A stretch of 64,000 bases of DNA, from the NCBI GenBank assembly GCA_035485575.1, contig DATHNW010000028.1, positions 32,549 to 96,548 on the forward strand. Reading direction: 5' to 3'. The notes under the pieces were generated by a model. That model saw nothing but the letters and a program-made list of their open reading frames with translations, was not told where the DNA came from and did not search any database. The DNA is from DASRHD01 sp035485575. Lineage in GTDB: Bacteria > Verrucomicrobiota > Verrucomicrobiia > Opitutales > Opitutaceae. Below are positions 27,394 through 35,912 of the stretch, in pieces; the stretch's first letter is position 1; each line of letters starts with the position of its first letter. The position numbers and the translations under genes were made by a program.

Positions 27394-28041
27394 CTAAATA
27401 AGGCTTTCGGGAACGTAAACGATGTCGCCGGGCTGGAGCTGCAGGGAACTGTCGCTTGGGTTGGCGTTTTTCCTGCCCTTGATGATACTTTCAACATCGA
27501 CGGTGTAAGTGATTTTTTTGCCATCGGGCGAGATGCGTGTGATGCTGACGGCGGTTCCCTTGGCAATGTCGGTCAGGCCCCCGGCCTTGGTGACGAGATC
27601 GATGACCGACATGGTGGATTCGATCGGCAGCGGATAGCGCCCCGGGTTGCGCACCTGGCCCTCGATCGCGACTTCGCGGGGTGCGTATTCTTCGACCGTA
27701 ATGGTGACCTGGGGGTTGCGGAGGAAGCGGCCGTTGCGATAGGCGTCTTCAATTGCCTTTTGCGCATTGCGCACGGTGAGGCCGGCAATTTTCACTTCAC
27801 CGATGAGCGGCAGGTTGACATTGCCGTTGGCGTCGATGCGCACGATGCTGGAGAGGTCGTCCTCCTGGTAGACGCCGATGCGCAGGCGGTCGGTGGTGGC
27901 CAGGCTGTAGCTGGCGATCACGCCGTCGCCAGCGGCGGGGAGCGGTCCATCGGCCTGAAGCGGGGATGCGGCGGCCAGAAGCGCAACGACAGCCACGAGC
28001 AGCGGGAGCAGGCGCGACAGAAGTTGGCGGGAGGTATTCAT
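27394..28041 (-). CDS. Wza-like polysaccharide export protein
   Basis: 215-residue exported protein of the outer-membrane polysaccharide export family. The ATG at 28041 gives a signal peptide (about 25-30 residues, ending near SPLQADG). There is no lipobox cysteine, unlike E. coli Wza. The Poly_export domain is at about residues 42-120 (YSLATTDRLRIGVYQEDDLS, NLPLIGEVKIAGLT). One SLBB domain follows (EVAIEGQVRNPGRYPLPIES), then LQPGDIVYVPESLI at the C-terminus. It is shorter than Wza and lacks the C-terminal amphipathic helix, so the beta-barrel partner encoded just upstream may form the outer-membrane pore. Confidence 0.9.
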   Translation of the reverse strand: MNTSRQLLSRLLPLLVAVVALLAAASPLQADGPLPAAGDGVIASYSLATTDRLRIGVYQEDDLSSIVRIDANGNVNLPLIGEVKIAGLTVRNAQKAIEDAYRNGRFLRNPQVTITVEEYAPREVAIEGQVRNPGRYPLPIESTMSVIDLVTKAGGLTDIAKGTAVSITRISPDGKKITYTVDVESIIKGRKNANPSDSSLQLQPGDIVYVPESLI

Positions 28042-28054
28042 GGGCAACGCAGGA

Positions 28055-29191
28055 TTAAAAGCGGGCGCTTAACGAAACGCTGAAGGTGTGCCGGATGAAA
28101 TCAGAAAAGGTCAGCGTGGACCAGTTTTCATAGTATGTGTAACTCGTCGAGACTTTCAGGTGCTCATTAATGCTGTAGCTTGGTCCGATGCTCCAGGTGA
28201 AATAGGTGTCGCGCCGCCCGCCCGCCTCCGCGCCGATGAAGCGGTTGTAACCCCCGCCGACGCTGGCCGTGACCGCGGTCTTGGAGTTCATCGAATAGGT
28301 GGCGTCGAGGCTGCCGGCCGTGGTGTTGATGGATTCGTTGGTGGAAGTGGCGTTGAAGTCCTGTGAAAGATGGCCGGTGATCTTCACGCGCCGGCTCAGA
28401 TTCCAGGTCAGCGCAATGGACTCGGTGAGCGAGCCGGTGCTGTGGTCCGCGGATCCATGCGGCTCCTGTAGTTCATAGCCCACGCTCACGGAGCCGTTGA
28501 TTTTTGGAAGAATTTTTCCGTCGAGGCCAAAATTGACCGAGTGGTCATAGAAGCTCCGGTTGCCCGAGGTCCTTTGCAGGTGGAAGTCGTAGCCCACGAA
28601 AAAGTCGCGCGCGGAATTGATGGTATAGAACAAATTTGCGCCGGCGCTGTAGCCGGAGAGGTTGACCAGCAAGGGGGTGTTGACGAAGTCCTGCAGGGTG
28701 TAGCCGAGGTTGCCGGAAACGCTGTAGCGATCGTTGACGCGGTATTTGGTGTTGAACCCGGCGGCATAGTTCCAGGAGACCGCGCGGATGCCGGAGATGA
28801 TGTCGGCTTCGCTTTGGCGGCTGGTACTGAGCGTGAGGTCGGCGGAGGTTCGGTCGTCCCGGGCGCTGAATTCACCTTGGAAGTGAGGGTCGGAAAAATT
28901 TTCGGAAGAGAATTTTTCAAACCGCGAGGTGGAAATGCCCGTGCTGGCGTCCAACGAAATAATGCCCGCATGCCGAGAGTATTCGAGTCCGACGCCGCCC
29001 GAATAGATGGTGTCGGCATTGGCGAAACGGTTGGCGAATATGTTGGTGTCGTAAACCAGGCTAAAATCCCCCGTGACGAAGAGCTGGTCGCGCCCGTCAT
29101 TGAAAGTGAACAGCGCGTAAACGGGTGCCGGGACAATTCCACCGAGGACCAGCGCGAGCAGGCTGGCACGATAAAAACGGACGGCGGGCAT
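28055..29191 (-). CDS. Outer-membrane beta-barrel protein of the exopolysaccharide operon
   Basis: 378 residues with a signal peptide (cleavage near VYA-LFTF) and then an uninterrupted pattern of alternating amphipathic strands, ending in the barrel-closing VSLSARF. The sequence fits the BBP2/OmpL-like outer-membrane barrel group often found beside Wza and Wzc homologues. Features such as FSLVYDTNIFANRF and the repeated SVSGNLGYTL-like strands support this. It is probably the outer-membrane conduit or anchor for the exported polymer. It starts 26 bases after the FecR-like gene and ends 13 bases before the Wza-like gene. Confidence 0.82.
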   Translation of the reverse strand: MPAVRFYRASLLALVLGGIVPAPVYALFTFNDGRDQLFVTGDFSLVYDTNIFANRFANADTIYSGGVGLEYSRHAGIISLDASTGISTSRFEKFSSENFSDPHFQGEFSARDDRTSADLTLSTSRQSEADIISGIRAVSWNYAAGFNTKYRVNDRYSVSGNLGYTLQDFVNTPLLVNLSGYSAGANLFYTINSARDFFVGYDFHLQRTSGNRSFYDHSVNFGLDGKILPKINGSVSVGYELQEPHGSADHSTGSLTESIALTWNLSRRVKITGHLSQDFNATSTNESINTTAGSLDATYSMNSKTAVTASVGGGYNRFIGAEAGGRRDTYFTWSIGPSYSINEHLKVSTSYTYYENWSTLTFSDFIRHTFSVSLSARF

Positions 29192-29217
29192 GGATGCGTC
29201 AGGGGTGGGCTTGGATG

Positions 29218-30054
29218 TCAGTGCGCCAGCGTGGAGGGGCTCACCGTAAAGTCTGTCGGTTTGTCCGTCGGGACGACCTCGGAGGCCTGGATTTCCTGCG
29301 TCTGCCCCGCATCGCCCTTGCGATCCACTACCTCGAAATACACGGTTCGCTTGGCGATACAGGCCATGGAGACCAAGTCATCAAGAAGCTGTTTCCGCTC
29401 ATCCGGTATTGGACCGACGTGCACGATGCTGGAATTATTCGCGGCGTCGGAACGCACAATGGCCTCCTGGCCGCCATGCAAGGTCTGGCCGGCTTCCCCG
29501 CTGGCGGCGCGCACCGTCACATCGCCCTCGAGAACGGAGATGCGGGTCTCGTAGTTGGTGACTTCAAGCACGACCTTTTTGTCGCGGATGTCGACGATGG
29601 CCTGTGGGGTCGTGTAAACCATGTTGCTACCGGCGGCGAGCCGGCTGGTGCACAGTCCGATGGTGCCATGCGAAAGGTGTGCCAGCGTTTGCGAAACCGA
29701 GGGCTCGACCTCCAGATCATAGCGATTGGGCGTGAATGGCTCCTGCACGAATTTTTTGACGTCGAGCCGGGTGTCGGCGTCGAGATAAATGCCCGTGCCG
29801 TTGGAATACACCATCGAATCATTGGAATCTTTCGAAGTCAGGACAGTGGAGCCCTGGGCATCAAACACGGTCTTTTTGGACAAGGGTGTGATCGAATCGC
29901 GCGTATTGAGATCCGCCTGCCCTTTCAAATCGGAAACATAGAGTTTGCTGCTCAGCGCGGCGGTCAGACGGGGGGCGGAAAAAGCGCAGGCCATGACAAC
30001 TGCCACGAACACGGCGCCGGAGGAGGGTAAAAAGTCACGATGTGGAGTTTTCAT
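29218..30054 (-). CDS. Exported FecR-domain protein
   Basis: 278 residues from the ATG at 30054 (MKTPHRDFLPSSGAVFVAVV), with a signal peptide ending around residue 33. A FecR-like domain lies at about residues 40-190 (SDLKGQADLN, TVLTSKDSNDSMVYSNGTGI, VYTTPQAIVDIRDKKVVLEV, ISVLEGDVTV). There is no cytosolic anti-sigma part and no partner sigma gene, so it is a periplasmic or envelope protein rather than a FecR regulator. It is the first gene of the exopolysaccharide export operon. Its precise role is unknown; surface or peptidoglycan attachment is possible. Confidence 0.8.
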   Translation of the reverse strand: MKTPHRDFLPSSGAVFVAVVMACAFSAPRLTAALSSKLYVSDLKGQADLNTRDSITPLSKKTVFDAQGSTVLTSKDSNDSMVYSNGTGIYLDADTRLDVKKFVQEPFTPNRYDLEVEPSVSQTLAHLSHGTIGLCTSRLAAGSNMVYTTPQAIVDIRDKKVVLEVTNYETRISVLEGDVTVRAASGEAGQTLHGGQEAIVRSDAANNSSIVHVGPIPDERKQLLDDLVSMACIAKRTVYFEVVDRKGDAGQTQEIQASEVVPTDKPTDFTVSPSTLAH

Positions 30055-30194
30055 GGGTGGAGAGTAACATCGGTTCAATTCCGGCATTTTTAAGGCCGTT
30101 CATCGTAAATGCAGGCTGCTGACAGCTGGAATCTTATCAGCTTCAACCGACCAATAATAGACATAAAAGGTCGAAGCTTGTCTAGGTAATTCAC

Positions 30195-30223
30195 CCTATA
30201 TTTCAAAAAATTGTCAATTACAA
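30195..30223 (-). promoter_or_regulatory. Predicted sigma-70 promoter of the exopolysaccharide operon
   Basis: On the minus strand TTGTAA (-35, 30218-30223) and TATAGG (-10, 30195-30200) are separated by exactly 17 bases, inside a strikingly AT-rich patch of an otherwise GC-rich window. A TTGACA also occurs in the spacer. It would give a leader of roughly 135 bases before the FecR-like gene. Confidence 0.5.
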
Positions 30224-30230
30224 TATAAGA

Positions 30231-32804
30231 CTATTGCACGACGAGGTTTAAAATTTTGCCGGGCACGTAAATGATCCGCCGCACATTCTTTCCGGCGAGA
30301 TGCGGAGTCACCCTCGGATGTTCCGAAGCGAGGCGCACGGCTTCGTCCTGCAAAAGGCTGGCGGACACCGACAGCTCGGCGCGGTGCTTTCCGTTGACCT
30401 GAACGACGAGCGTGACTTCGGCCGTGACAAGTTTGGCCGCGTCAAATTGCGGCCATGACGCGTGCTGAATCGATGGTTTTTCGCCCAGCCGTTCCCAGAG
30501 CTCTTCCGCCAGATGCGGCGCGAAAGGCGCGAGCAATTGCAGAAACGCGAGCATGGTGCGGCGGTTCACCTGGGGCGCTTTTTGGAGCGCATTGGCAAAA
30601 ATCATCATTTGCGAGATGGCGGTATTGAAACGCAGTGCCTCGATGTCATCGCCGACTTTCTTGATCGTTTCGTGCAGCAATTTTTCCAGTTCGGGTGCCT
30701 CCGTCGCGGTGGCCGAAATTTTCGGATTCGGCGCGCCGTCCTCGCCCATGCATTCGCGCCAGACTTTCTGCAGAAAGCGGTGCACGCCCTCGATGCCGCG
30801 AGGATTCCATGGCTTCATCGCCTCGAGCGGACCGAGGAACATGAGATAAAGACGCAGGGTGTCCGTGCCGTGGCTGGCAATGATCGTATCGGGGCTGACG
30901 ACATTGCCGCGGCTCTTGGACATTTTTTCGCCGTCTTCGCCGAGGATGATGCCTTGGTGGAACAATTTCTTGAACGGCTCGTCCTGCGGCACGGCGCCGA
31001 GGTCGAACAGCACCTTGTGCCAGAAGCGGGCGTAGAGCAGGTGCAGCACGGCGTGCTCCGCGCCGCCGACGTAGAGGTCGGGGACGCCCCAGTAGGCGAG
31101 CAGCTTTGGATCTGCGAATGCCTGGTCGTTTTTGGGATCGATGAAACGCAGGTAATACCAGCACGACCCGGCCCATTGCGGCATGGTATTGGTCTCGCGC
31201 CGGCCGCGCACCCATGCATCGCCGGCGGGCTTGGGCTGCGACGCGGGCAGGGATTCGCCCGTCGCGTGATTAAACCAGATTTCCAGCCAGTCGGTGACGT
31301 TGGCCAGCGGGCTTTCGCCTGTGCCGCTCGGCAGGTAGCTCTGCACTTCGGGCAGCTTGAGTGGCAGCGTGCTTTCGGGAACCGGCAAGGCGCAAAAAAC
31401 CTGTTTGCCGTCGGCGCCGACCGATTCCACCCGCGGCTCCGGCTGGCCCAGGCGGACGTAGTCGTCTTGGCTGACCCACACGATGGGAAAGGGCTCGCCC
31501 CAGTAGCGCTGGCGCGAAAAGAGCCAGTCACGCAGCTTGTAATTCACCGTGGCTTTTCCGGTGTCACGCGTAGCGAGGTCGGCGGTGATTTTTTTCTTCG
31601 CCTCGCGCCAGTCGAGGCCGGTGTAACCATCGGAGTGGATGAGCTTGCCGTCACCCGTGTAAGGGAGCTTGGCCGTGTTTCCATTGGCCGAGTGGTCTGC
31701 GGGCTCGATCACCGGTATCACGGGCAGCTGGTACTTTTGCGCAAATTCGAAGTCGCGTTCGTCATGCGCCGGCACGGCCATGATGGCACCGGTGCCGTAG
31801 CCCATGAGGACGTAATCGGCGATCCAGATGGGCACGCGGGCGTTGTTCACGGGATTGATGGCAAACGACCCGGTGAATACGCCTGACTTGTCCTTGGCGA
31901 GATCGGTGCGCTCGAGATCGCTCTTGCCGGCGGCCTTTTTCTTGTAGGCCTCGACGGCGTCGCGCTGCGCGGGCACAGTGAGCGCGTCCGCGAACGGATG
32001 TTCCGGGGCGAGAACCATGTAGGTGCAGCCGAAAAGCGTGTCGGGCCGCGTAGTAAAAATTTTCAGCGAACCCAGTGATATTTTTTCCAACCCAAACAAT
32101 ACCTCCGCGCCTTCGCTGCGGCCGATCCAGGCCTCCTGCATGCGTTTGGTCGAGTCAGGCCAGTCGAGATCCTTCAGGCCGGCCAGCAGCCGCTCGGCGT
32201 AAGCGGTGATGCGCAGCACCCACTGGCGGAGATTGCGGCGTTCGACGGGGAAGCCGCCGACCTCGCTTTTGCCGTCCACGACTTCCTCGTTGGCCAGCAC
32301 GGTTTTCAATTCGGGACACCACCACACGGGGCGTTCGTCGACATAGGCCAGCCCGCGCTTGAAAAGCTGCAGGAAAATCCACTGCGTCCAGCGGTAGTAG
32401 CGCGGGTCGGTCGTGTCGATTTCGCGTTCCCAGTCGTAACTGAAGCCGAGCGCCTTGATCTGCCGGCGGAAATTCGCGATATTGTTCTGGGTGTTCGCCG
32501 CCGGATGCGTGCCGGTCTTTACGGCGTGCTGCTCGGCGGGGAGGCCAAAGGCGTCCCAGCCGATCGGGTGCAGCACGTTGAAGCCTCGGGCGCGTTTGTG
32601 GCGCGCGATGATATCGGTCGCGGTGTAACCCTCCGGATGGCCGATGTGCAGGCCGGCGCCGGATGGGTAGGGGAACATGTCGAGCACGTAGTATTTCGGC
32701 TTCGACAGGTCGTCCGGTGCCCGGAAAGTGCGGTTTTTTTCCCAGAAAGTTTGCCAATGTGGCTCAATTTTGGAAAAGTCGTAGTCTTTGCTATCAGTTG
32801 CCAT
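30231..32804 (-). CDS. leuS: Leucyl-tRNA synthetase
   Basis: Charges tRNA-Leu with leucine; class I synthetase of 857 residues, the normal bacterial length. HIGH is at residues 53-56 (GLHIGHPEGYT) and KMSKS at 627-631 (EKMSKSRGN). The CP1 editing domain (about 220-420) contains the TTRPDTLFGCTYMVLAPEHP motif and the universally conserved Asp in the VPAHDERD loop. The C-terminal anticodon-binding and leucine-specific domains end with VPGKILNLVV. It is divergent from ribE across 119 bases. Confidence 0.97.
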   Translation of the reverse strand: MATDSKDYDFSKIEPHWQTFWEKNRTFRAPDDLSKPKYYVLDMFPYPSGAGLHIGHPEGYTATDIIARHKRARGFNVLHPIGWDAFGLPAEQHAVKTGTHPAANTQNNIANFRRQIKALGFSYDWEREIDTTDPRYYRWTQWIFLQLFKRGLAYVDERPVWWCPELKTVLANEEVVDGKSEVGGFPVERRNLRQWVLRITAYAERLLAGLKDLDWPDSTKRMQEAWIGRSEGAEVLFGLEKISLGSLKIFTTRPDTLFGCTYMVLAPEHPFADALTVPAQRDAVEAYKKKAAGKSDLERTDLAKDKSGVFTGSFAINPVNNARVPIWIADYVLMGYGTGAIMAVPAHDERDFEFAQKYQLPVIPVIEPADHSANGNTAKLPYTGDGKLIHSDGYTGLDWREAKKKITADLATRDTGKATVNYKLRDWLFSRQRYWGEPFPIVWVSQDDYVRLGQPEPRVESVGADGKQVFCALPVPESTLPLKLPEVQSYLPSGTGESPLANVTDWLEIWFNHATGESLPASQPKPAGDAWVRGRRETNTMPQWAGSCWYYLRFIDPKNDQAFADPKLLAYWGVPDLYVGGAEHAVLHLLYARFWHKVLFDLGAVPQDEPFKKLFHQGIILGEDGEKMSKSRGNVVSPDTIIASHGTDTLRLYLMFLGPLEAMKPWNPRGIEGVHRFLQKVWRECMGEDGAPNPKISATATEAPELEKLLHETIKKVGDDIEALRFNTAISQMMIFANALQKAPQVNRRTMLAFLQLLAPFAPHLAEELWERLGEKPSIQHASWPQFDAAKLVTAEVTLVVQVNGKHRAELSVSASLLQDEAVRLASEHPRVTPHLAGKNVRRIIYVPGKILNLVVQ

Positions 32805-32923
32805 CGCGTGAAATCCGCCATTGTGAACGATTGTCCTGCACCGTCAATCATCCTCAAGTCCGCCGGTGCGCGGCGCCGGTCGCTGTCCGGCACAAGCCGC
32901 GCATGAAGCGGCCATAATTTCTC

Positions 32924-33550
32924 ATGTTCACCGGCATCATTGAGGAAACGGGACACGTCGTGGCGTTCGCGCCGGCCGCGGAGGCGTGGCGCCTGCAAAT
33001 TTCAGCCGAGGTGGCGCGGCGCGATGTGGTGCTCGGTGACAGCATTGCGGTCAACGGCTGCTGCCTAACTGTCGTGGCAGCCGACCAAAAGCACTTGTTT
33101 TTCGATGTCCTTGAGGAGACGCGCCGACTGACCAATTTCGAGGCGCTGCGACCCGGCGCGGCCGTGAATCTCGAGCGCAGCCTGCGCTTTGGCGGAAAAA
33201 TCGGCGGTCATTTTGTCACCGGGCACATTGACGCGCAGGGCGTCATCCAGGCCTTCGAGCCGCGCGGGAAGGATTTTTACCTGCAGGTGGGCGTTCCGGC
33301 CGGCGCCGGCTGTTATCTTGTGCCAAAAGGCAGCATCGCGATCGATGGCATCTCGCTCACGGTGGCGGAGGTGGAGGGTGACGCGTTCGCCGTATGGCTC
33401 ATTCCGCACACCCGGGCCGCCACTAATTTGCGTGAACGGCAGGCCGGCGAGCGGGTCAATTTGGAATTCGACTTGCTGGGAAAGTATGTCGAAAAGCTGC
33501 TGGTTCCCCCCTCATGCATGCCGTCCTCACCGCCCTCACCGACGAGCTGA
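32924..33550 (+). CDS. ribE: Riboflavin synthase, alpha chain
   Basis: Converts two 6,7-dimethyl-8-ribityllumazine molecules to riboflavin. The 208-residue protein has the invariant N-terminus MFTGIIEETG and two lumazine-binding barrels. The first has GDSIAVNGCCLTVV and RSLRFGGKIGGHFVTGHID; the second has KGSIAIDGISLTVAEV and the LIPHTRAATNLRERQAGERV block. No FMN riboswitch is visible in the leader. The last 37 bases overlap the downstream uracil-DNA glycosylase gene, so the Pro/Ser-rich C-terminal tail is unusual. The other riboflavin gene seen here, ribD, lies 11 kb away. Confidence 0.95.
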   Translation: MFTGIIEETGHVVAFAPAAEAWRLQISAEVARRDVVLGDSIAVNGCCLTVVAADQKHLFFDVLEETRRLTNFEALRPGAAVNLERSLRFGGKIGGHFVTGHIDAQGVIQAFEPRGKDFYLQVGVPAGAGCYLVPKGSIAIDGISLTVAEVEGDAFAVWLIPHTRAATNLRERQAGERVNLEFDLLGKYVEKLLVPPSCMPSSPPSPTS

Positions 33551-34386
33551 AACGCCTCAAGGCGGCGGGTGTGCGCACCGTGTCCGTATCGGATGAAAGC
33601 CTCGGCGCCCTTCATCGCATGGCGGAGCGCCGGCGGACGGCGACCGGCGGGCGGCCTGTCCCGGTGGAGAAAAAAAGCCCGGAACCGGTTGTGACCAGCG
33701 TGCCGGCGACGGCGGCAGCGCCTCTTTCCTCCCTGCCATCTCCGCCGGTAGTGAACCTCTCATCGGGCGACAAGCGCGCGCGCTGGACGGCGCTGCGCGA
33801 ACGCGTGCTGGGCGATGAAGTGTGCCGTGCCCACGTGCGGCCGGGCAAGCAGGTCGTGTTCGGGGTGGGCAGCATCGACGCAAAGATCTTTTTCTGTGGC
33901 GAGGCGCCGGGCGCCGACGAGGAGACGCAGGGCGAACCGTTCGTCGGCCCGGCCGGCCAGCTGCTCAACAAGATGATCCAGGCGATGGGCCTGCGTCGCG
34001 AAGACGTCTATATTGGCAATATCATGAACTGGCGGCCCGAGATGCCCACGCCCTTTGGCAACCGTCCGCCCACGGCCGAGGAGATCGCCTACTGCCTGCC
34101 GTTTTTGCGCGCGCAAATCGAGGTCGTCGATCCCGCGCTGATCGTTGCGCTCGGCGCGACCGCGGCGAAGGGTCTGTTTGGCGCGGACAGCTTCAAATCA
34201 CTTGGCGAAATTCGCGGCCGTTGGAAACAGTTTGCCGGAAAGCCTGTCATGGTGACCTACCATCCGTCCTACCTGCTGCATAACGACACCCGTCGGGCCA
34301 AGCGCGCCGTGTGGGAGGATTTGCTCAAGGTCATGGAGCAGGCCGGCCTGCCGATCAGCGACAAACAGCGCGCCTATTTTTTGTAG
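33514..34386 (+). CDS. Family 4-type uracil-DNA glycosylase lacking two Fe-S ligands
   Basis: 290-residue DNA repair glycosylase removing uracil from DNA. After a variable Ala/Pro-rich N-terminus (residues 1-90), the catalytic domain shows motif A GEAPGADEETQGEPFVGPAG (129-148), NIMNWRPE and the C-terminal motif HPSYLL. Family 4 enzymes bind a 4Fe-4S cluster through CxxC near the start of the domain, a Cys in KCRP and one in the PxxC helix. Here the pattern is C104-RA-H107, W173 in place of the KCRP cysteine, and C194. The cluster is probably absent or differently ligated. It overlaps ribE by 37 bases and precedes opgG by 2, which implies cotranscription. Confidence 0.85.
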   Translation: MHAVLTALTDELKRLKAAGVRTVSVSDESLGALHRMAERRRTATGGRPVPVEKKSPEPVVTSVPATAAAPLSSLPSPPVVNLSSGDKRARWTALRERVLGDEVCRAHVRPGKQVVFGVGSIDAKIFFCGEAPGADEETQGEPFVGPAGQLLNKMIQAMGLRREDVYIGNIMNWRPEMPTPFGNRPPTAEEIAYCLPFLRAQIEVVDPALIVALGATAAKGLFGADSFKSLGEIRGRWKQFAGKPVMVTYHPSYLLHNDTRRAKRAVWEDLLKVMEQAGLPISDKQRAYFL

Positions 34387-34388
34387 AA

Positions 34389-35912
34389 ATGAAAAAACTC
34401 CCCATTCTTTGGTTTGCCCTCGGGTTCTGCACATTGGCCGCCAGCCTGCGTGCCGCCGACGTGCCGTTTGATTTCGATATGTTGCGCTATCAGGCGAAGC
34501 TGCTCGCGGCCAAGCCTTATGAGCCGCAGCCCCCGCGTGTGCCGGAATCATTGCAGAAACTCACCTACGACCAGTATCGCGACATCCGCTTCAGTCCCGC
34601 GAAGGCCTGGTGGAAGGTGGATGGCCTGCCATTTCAACTCCAGTTCTTCCATCCCGGGTTCGGTTTCAACAAAACGGTGCAGATTTTCGAGCTCGCCGGC
34701 AAGACCCCGCGGCTCATTCCGTTCGACCCTGCGCTTTTCAGCTATGGAAAGAACGCGGATATCGGCCGCATCCCCTCAGACATGGGCTTTGCCGGGTTTC
34801 GCATTCATTATCCGCTCAACAAGCCTGAGTATCTCGACGAACTGGCCGTCTTTCTTGGCGCGAGCTATTTCCGCGCCCTCGGGCAGAACATGCTTTACGG
34901 CCTGTCGGCGCGCGGCCTGGCGGTGAATTGCGGCGAAGCGGTCCCGGAGGAGTTCCCGGTGTTTGAAGAGTTCTGGCTGCAAAAACCCGCGCCTGAGGCG
35001 AAGCAAATTGTCATGTATGCCCTGCTGGACAGCCCGAGCGTGGCCGGGGCATATCAATTCACCATCACTCCGGGCGCCGAAACCGTCATGCAGGTGCGGG
35101 TGACGCTTTACTGCCGCACGGAAATCAAGGCACTGGGCCTCGCGCCGCTGACTAGCATGTTCTGGCATGGCGAAAATTCCAAAGGAGATTTCGACGATTA
35201 CCGCCCTGAGGTGCATGATTCCGACGGACTGCAGATCGAACGCGGCAATGGCGAATGGTTGTGGCGGCCGCTCGTGAATCCGGCGCAGATCCGGGTGACA
35301 TCTTTTGACGATGAAAATCCGCGCGGCTTCGGCCTTGTGCAGCGCGACCGTGATTTCAATCACTATCAGGATATGGAGGCGTCATACCAGTTGCGCCCGA
35401 GCGCCTGGGTCGAGCCGGTCGGCGGGTGGGGCCGCGGCAGCGTGCGCTTGGTCGAGTTGCCGACGCCTGATGAATCCAATGACAATATTGTCGCCTTTTG
35501 GGTGCCGGAAAAACTTCCGCCGATCGGCGATCCCATCGATTACGAATACAAGCTGCACTGGTTTATTGAAACTCAGCCCGGCGGCAAACGCCCGCCGGCC
35601 GGATATGCCGTGGCCACGCGTCTCGGCCACAGCAAGACGTATGAATCTGACCTGCAGCGCTTCGTGGTCGACTTCGACGGACCGTACCTGCATGGCCGGC
35701 ATTCCGATCCGGAAATCGAGCCGGTCGTCACCGTAGGCGAAGGCGCGAAGCTCGTGACCAGTACGCTCGAAAGCAACCCCTACAACGGAACCTGGCGGGT
35801 GGCCTTTGCTCTGAAGCCCGATGGCAGCGGCCGCCCGGTTGAACTCCGTTGCTTCCTCCGGCGTCCGCCCCATATTCTCACCGAGACATGGAGCTACCTC
35901 TGGAATCCGTAG
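34389..35912 (+). CDS. opgG: Glucan biosynthesis protein OpgG (MdoG family)
   Basis: Periplasmic protein needed to make osmoregulated periplasmic glucans, thought to introduce branches on the beta-glucan backbone. The ATG at 34389 gives a signal peptide (MKKLPILWFALGFCTLAASL, cleavage near RAA-DVPF). The mature protein follows the MdoG pattern: LAAKPYEPQPPRVPESLQKL, LTYDQYRDIRF, FHPGFGFNKTVQI, GFAGFRIHYPLN and ASYFRALGQNMLYGLSARGL. Total length of 507 matches E. coli OpgG. It is encoded 2 bases after the glycosylase gene and overlaps the next gene by 25 bases. Confidence 0.95.
   Translation: MKKLPILWFALGFCTLAASLRAADVPFDFDMLRYQAKLLAAKPYEPQPPRVPESLQKLTYDQYRDIRFSPAKAWWKVDGLPFQLQFFHPGFGFNKTVQIFELAGKTPRLIPFDPALFSYGKNADIGRIPSDMGFAGFRIHYPLNKPEYLDELAVFLGASYFRALGQNMLYGLSARGLAVNCGEAVPEEFPVFEEFWLQKPAPEAKQIVMYALLDSPSVAGAYQFTITPGAETVMQVRVTLYCRTEIKALGLAPLTSMFWHGENSKGDFDDYRPEVHDSDGLQIERGNGEWLWRPLVNPAQIRVTSFDDENPRGFGLVQRDRDFNHYQDMEASYQLRPSAWVEPVGGWGRGSVRLVELPTPDESNDNIVAFWVPEKLPPIGDPIDYEYKLHWFIETQPGGKRPPAGYAVATRLGHSKTYESDLQRFVVDFDGPYLHGRHSDPEIEPVVTVGEGAKLVTSTLESNPYNGTWRVAFALKPDGSGRPVELRCFLRRPPHILTETWSYLWNP

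Noticed and set aside
25075..28083. 1002-codon open frame on the plus strand
   Set aside because: It runs antisense through lpxI, the BY-kinase and the Wza-like gene, all with clear family motifs on the minus strand. Its composition (Gly/Asp/Val-rich) is the usual artefact of high-GC antisense frames.
30462..31886. 474-codon open frame on the plus strand
   Set aside because: Antisense to leuS, whose HIGH and KMSKS motifs and full length are unambiguous.
32805..32923. FMN riboswitch upstream of ribE
   Set aside because: The 119-base leader does not show the conserved RFN element blocks, and ribE is not in a rib operon here.
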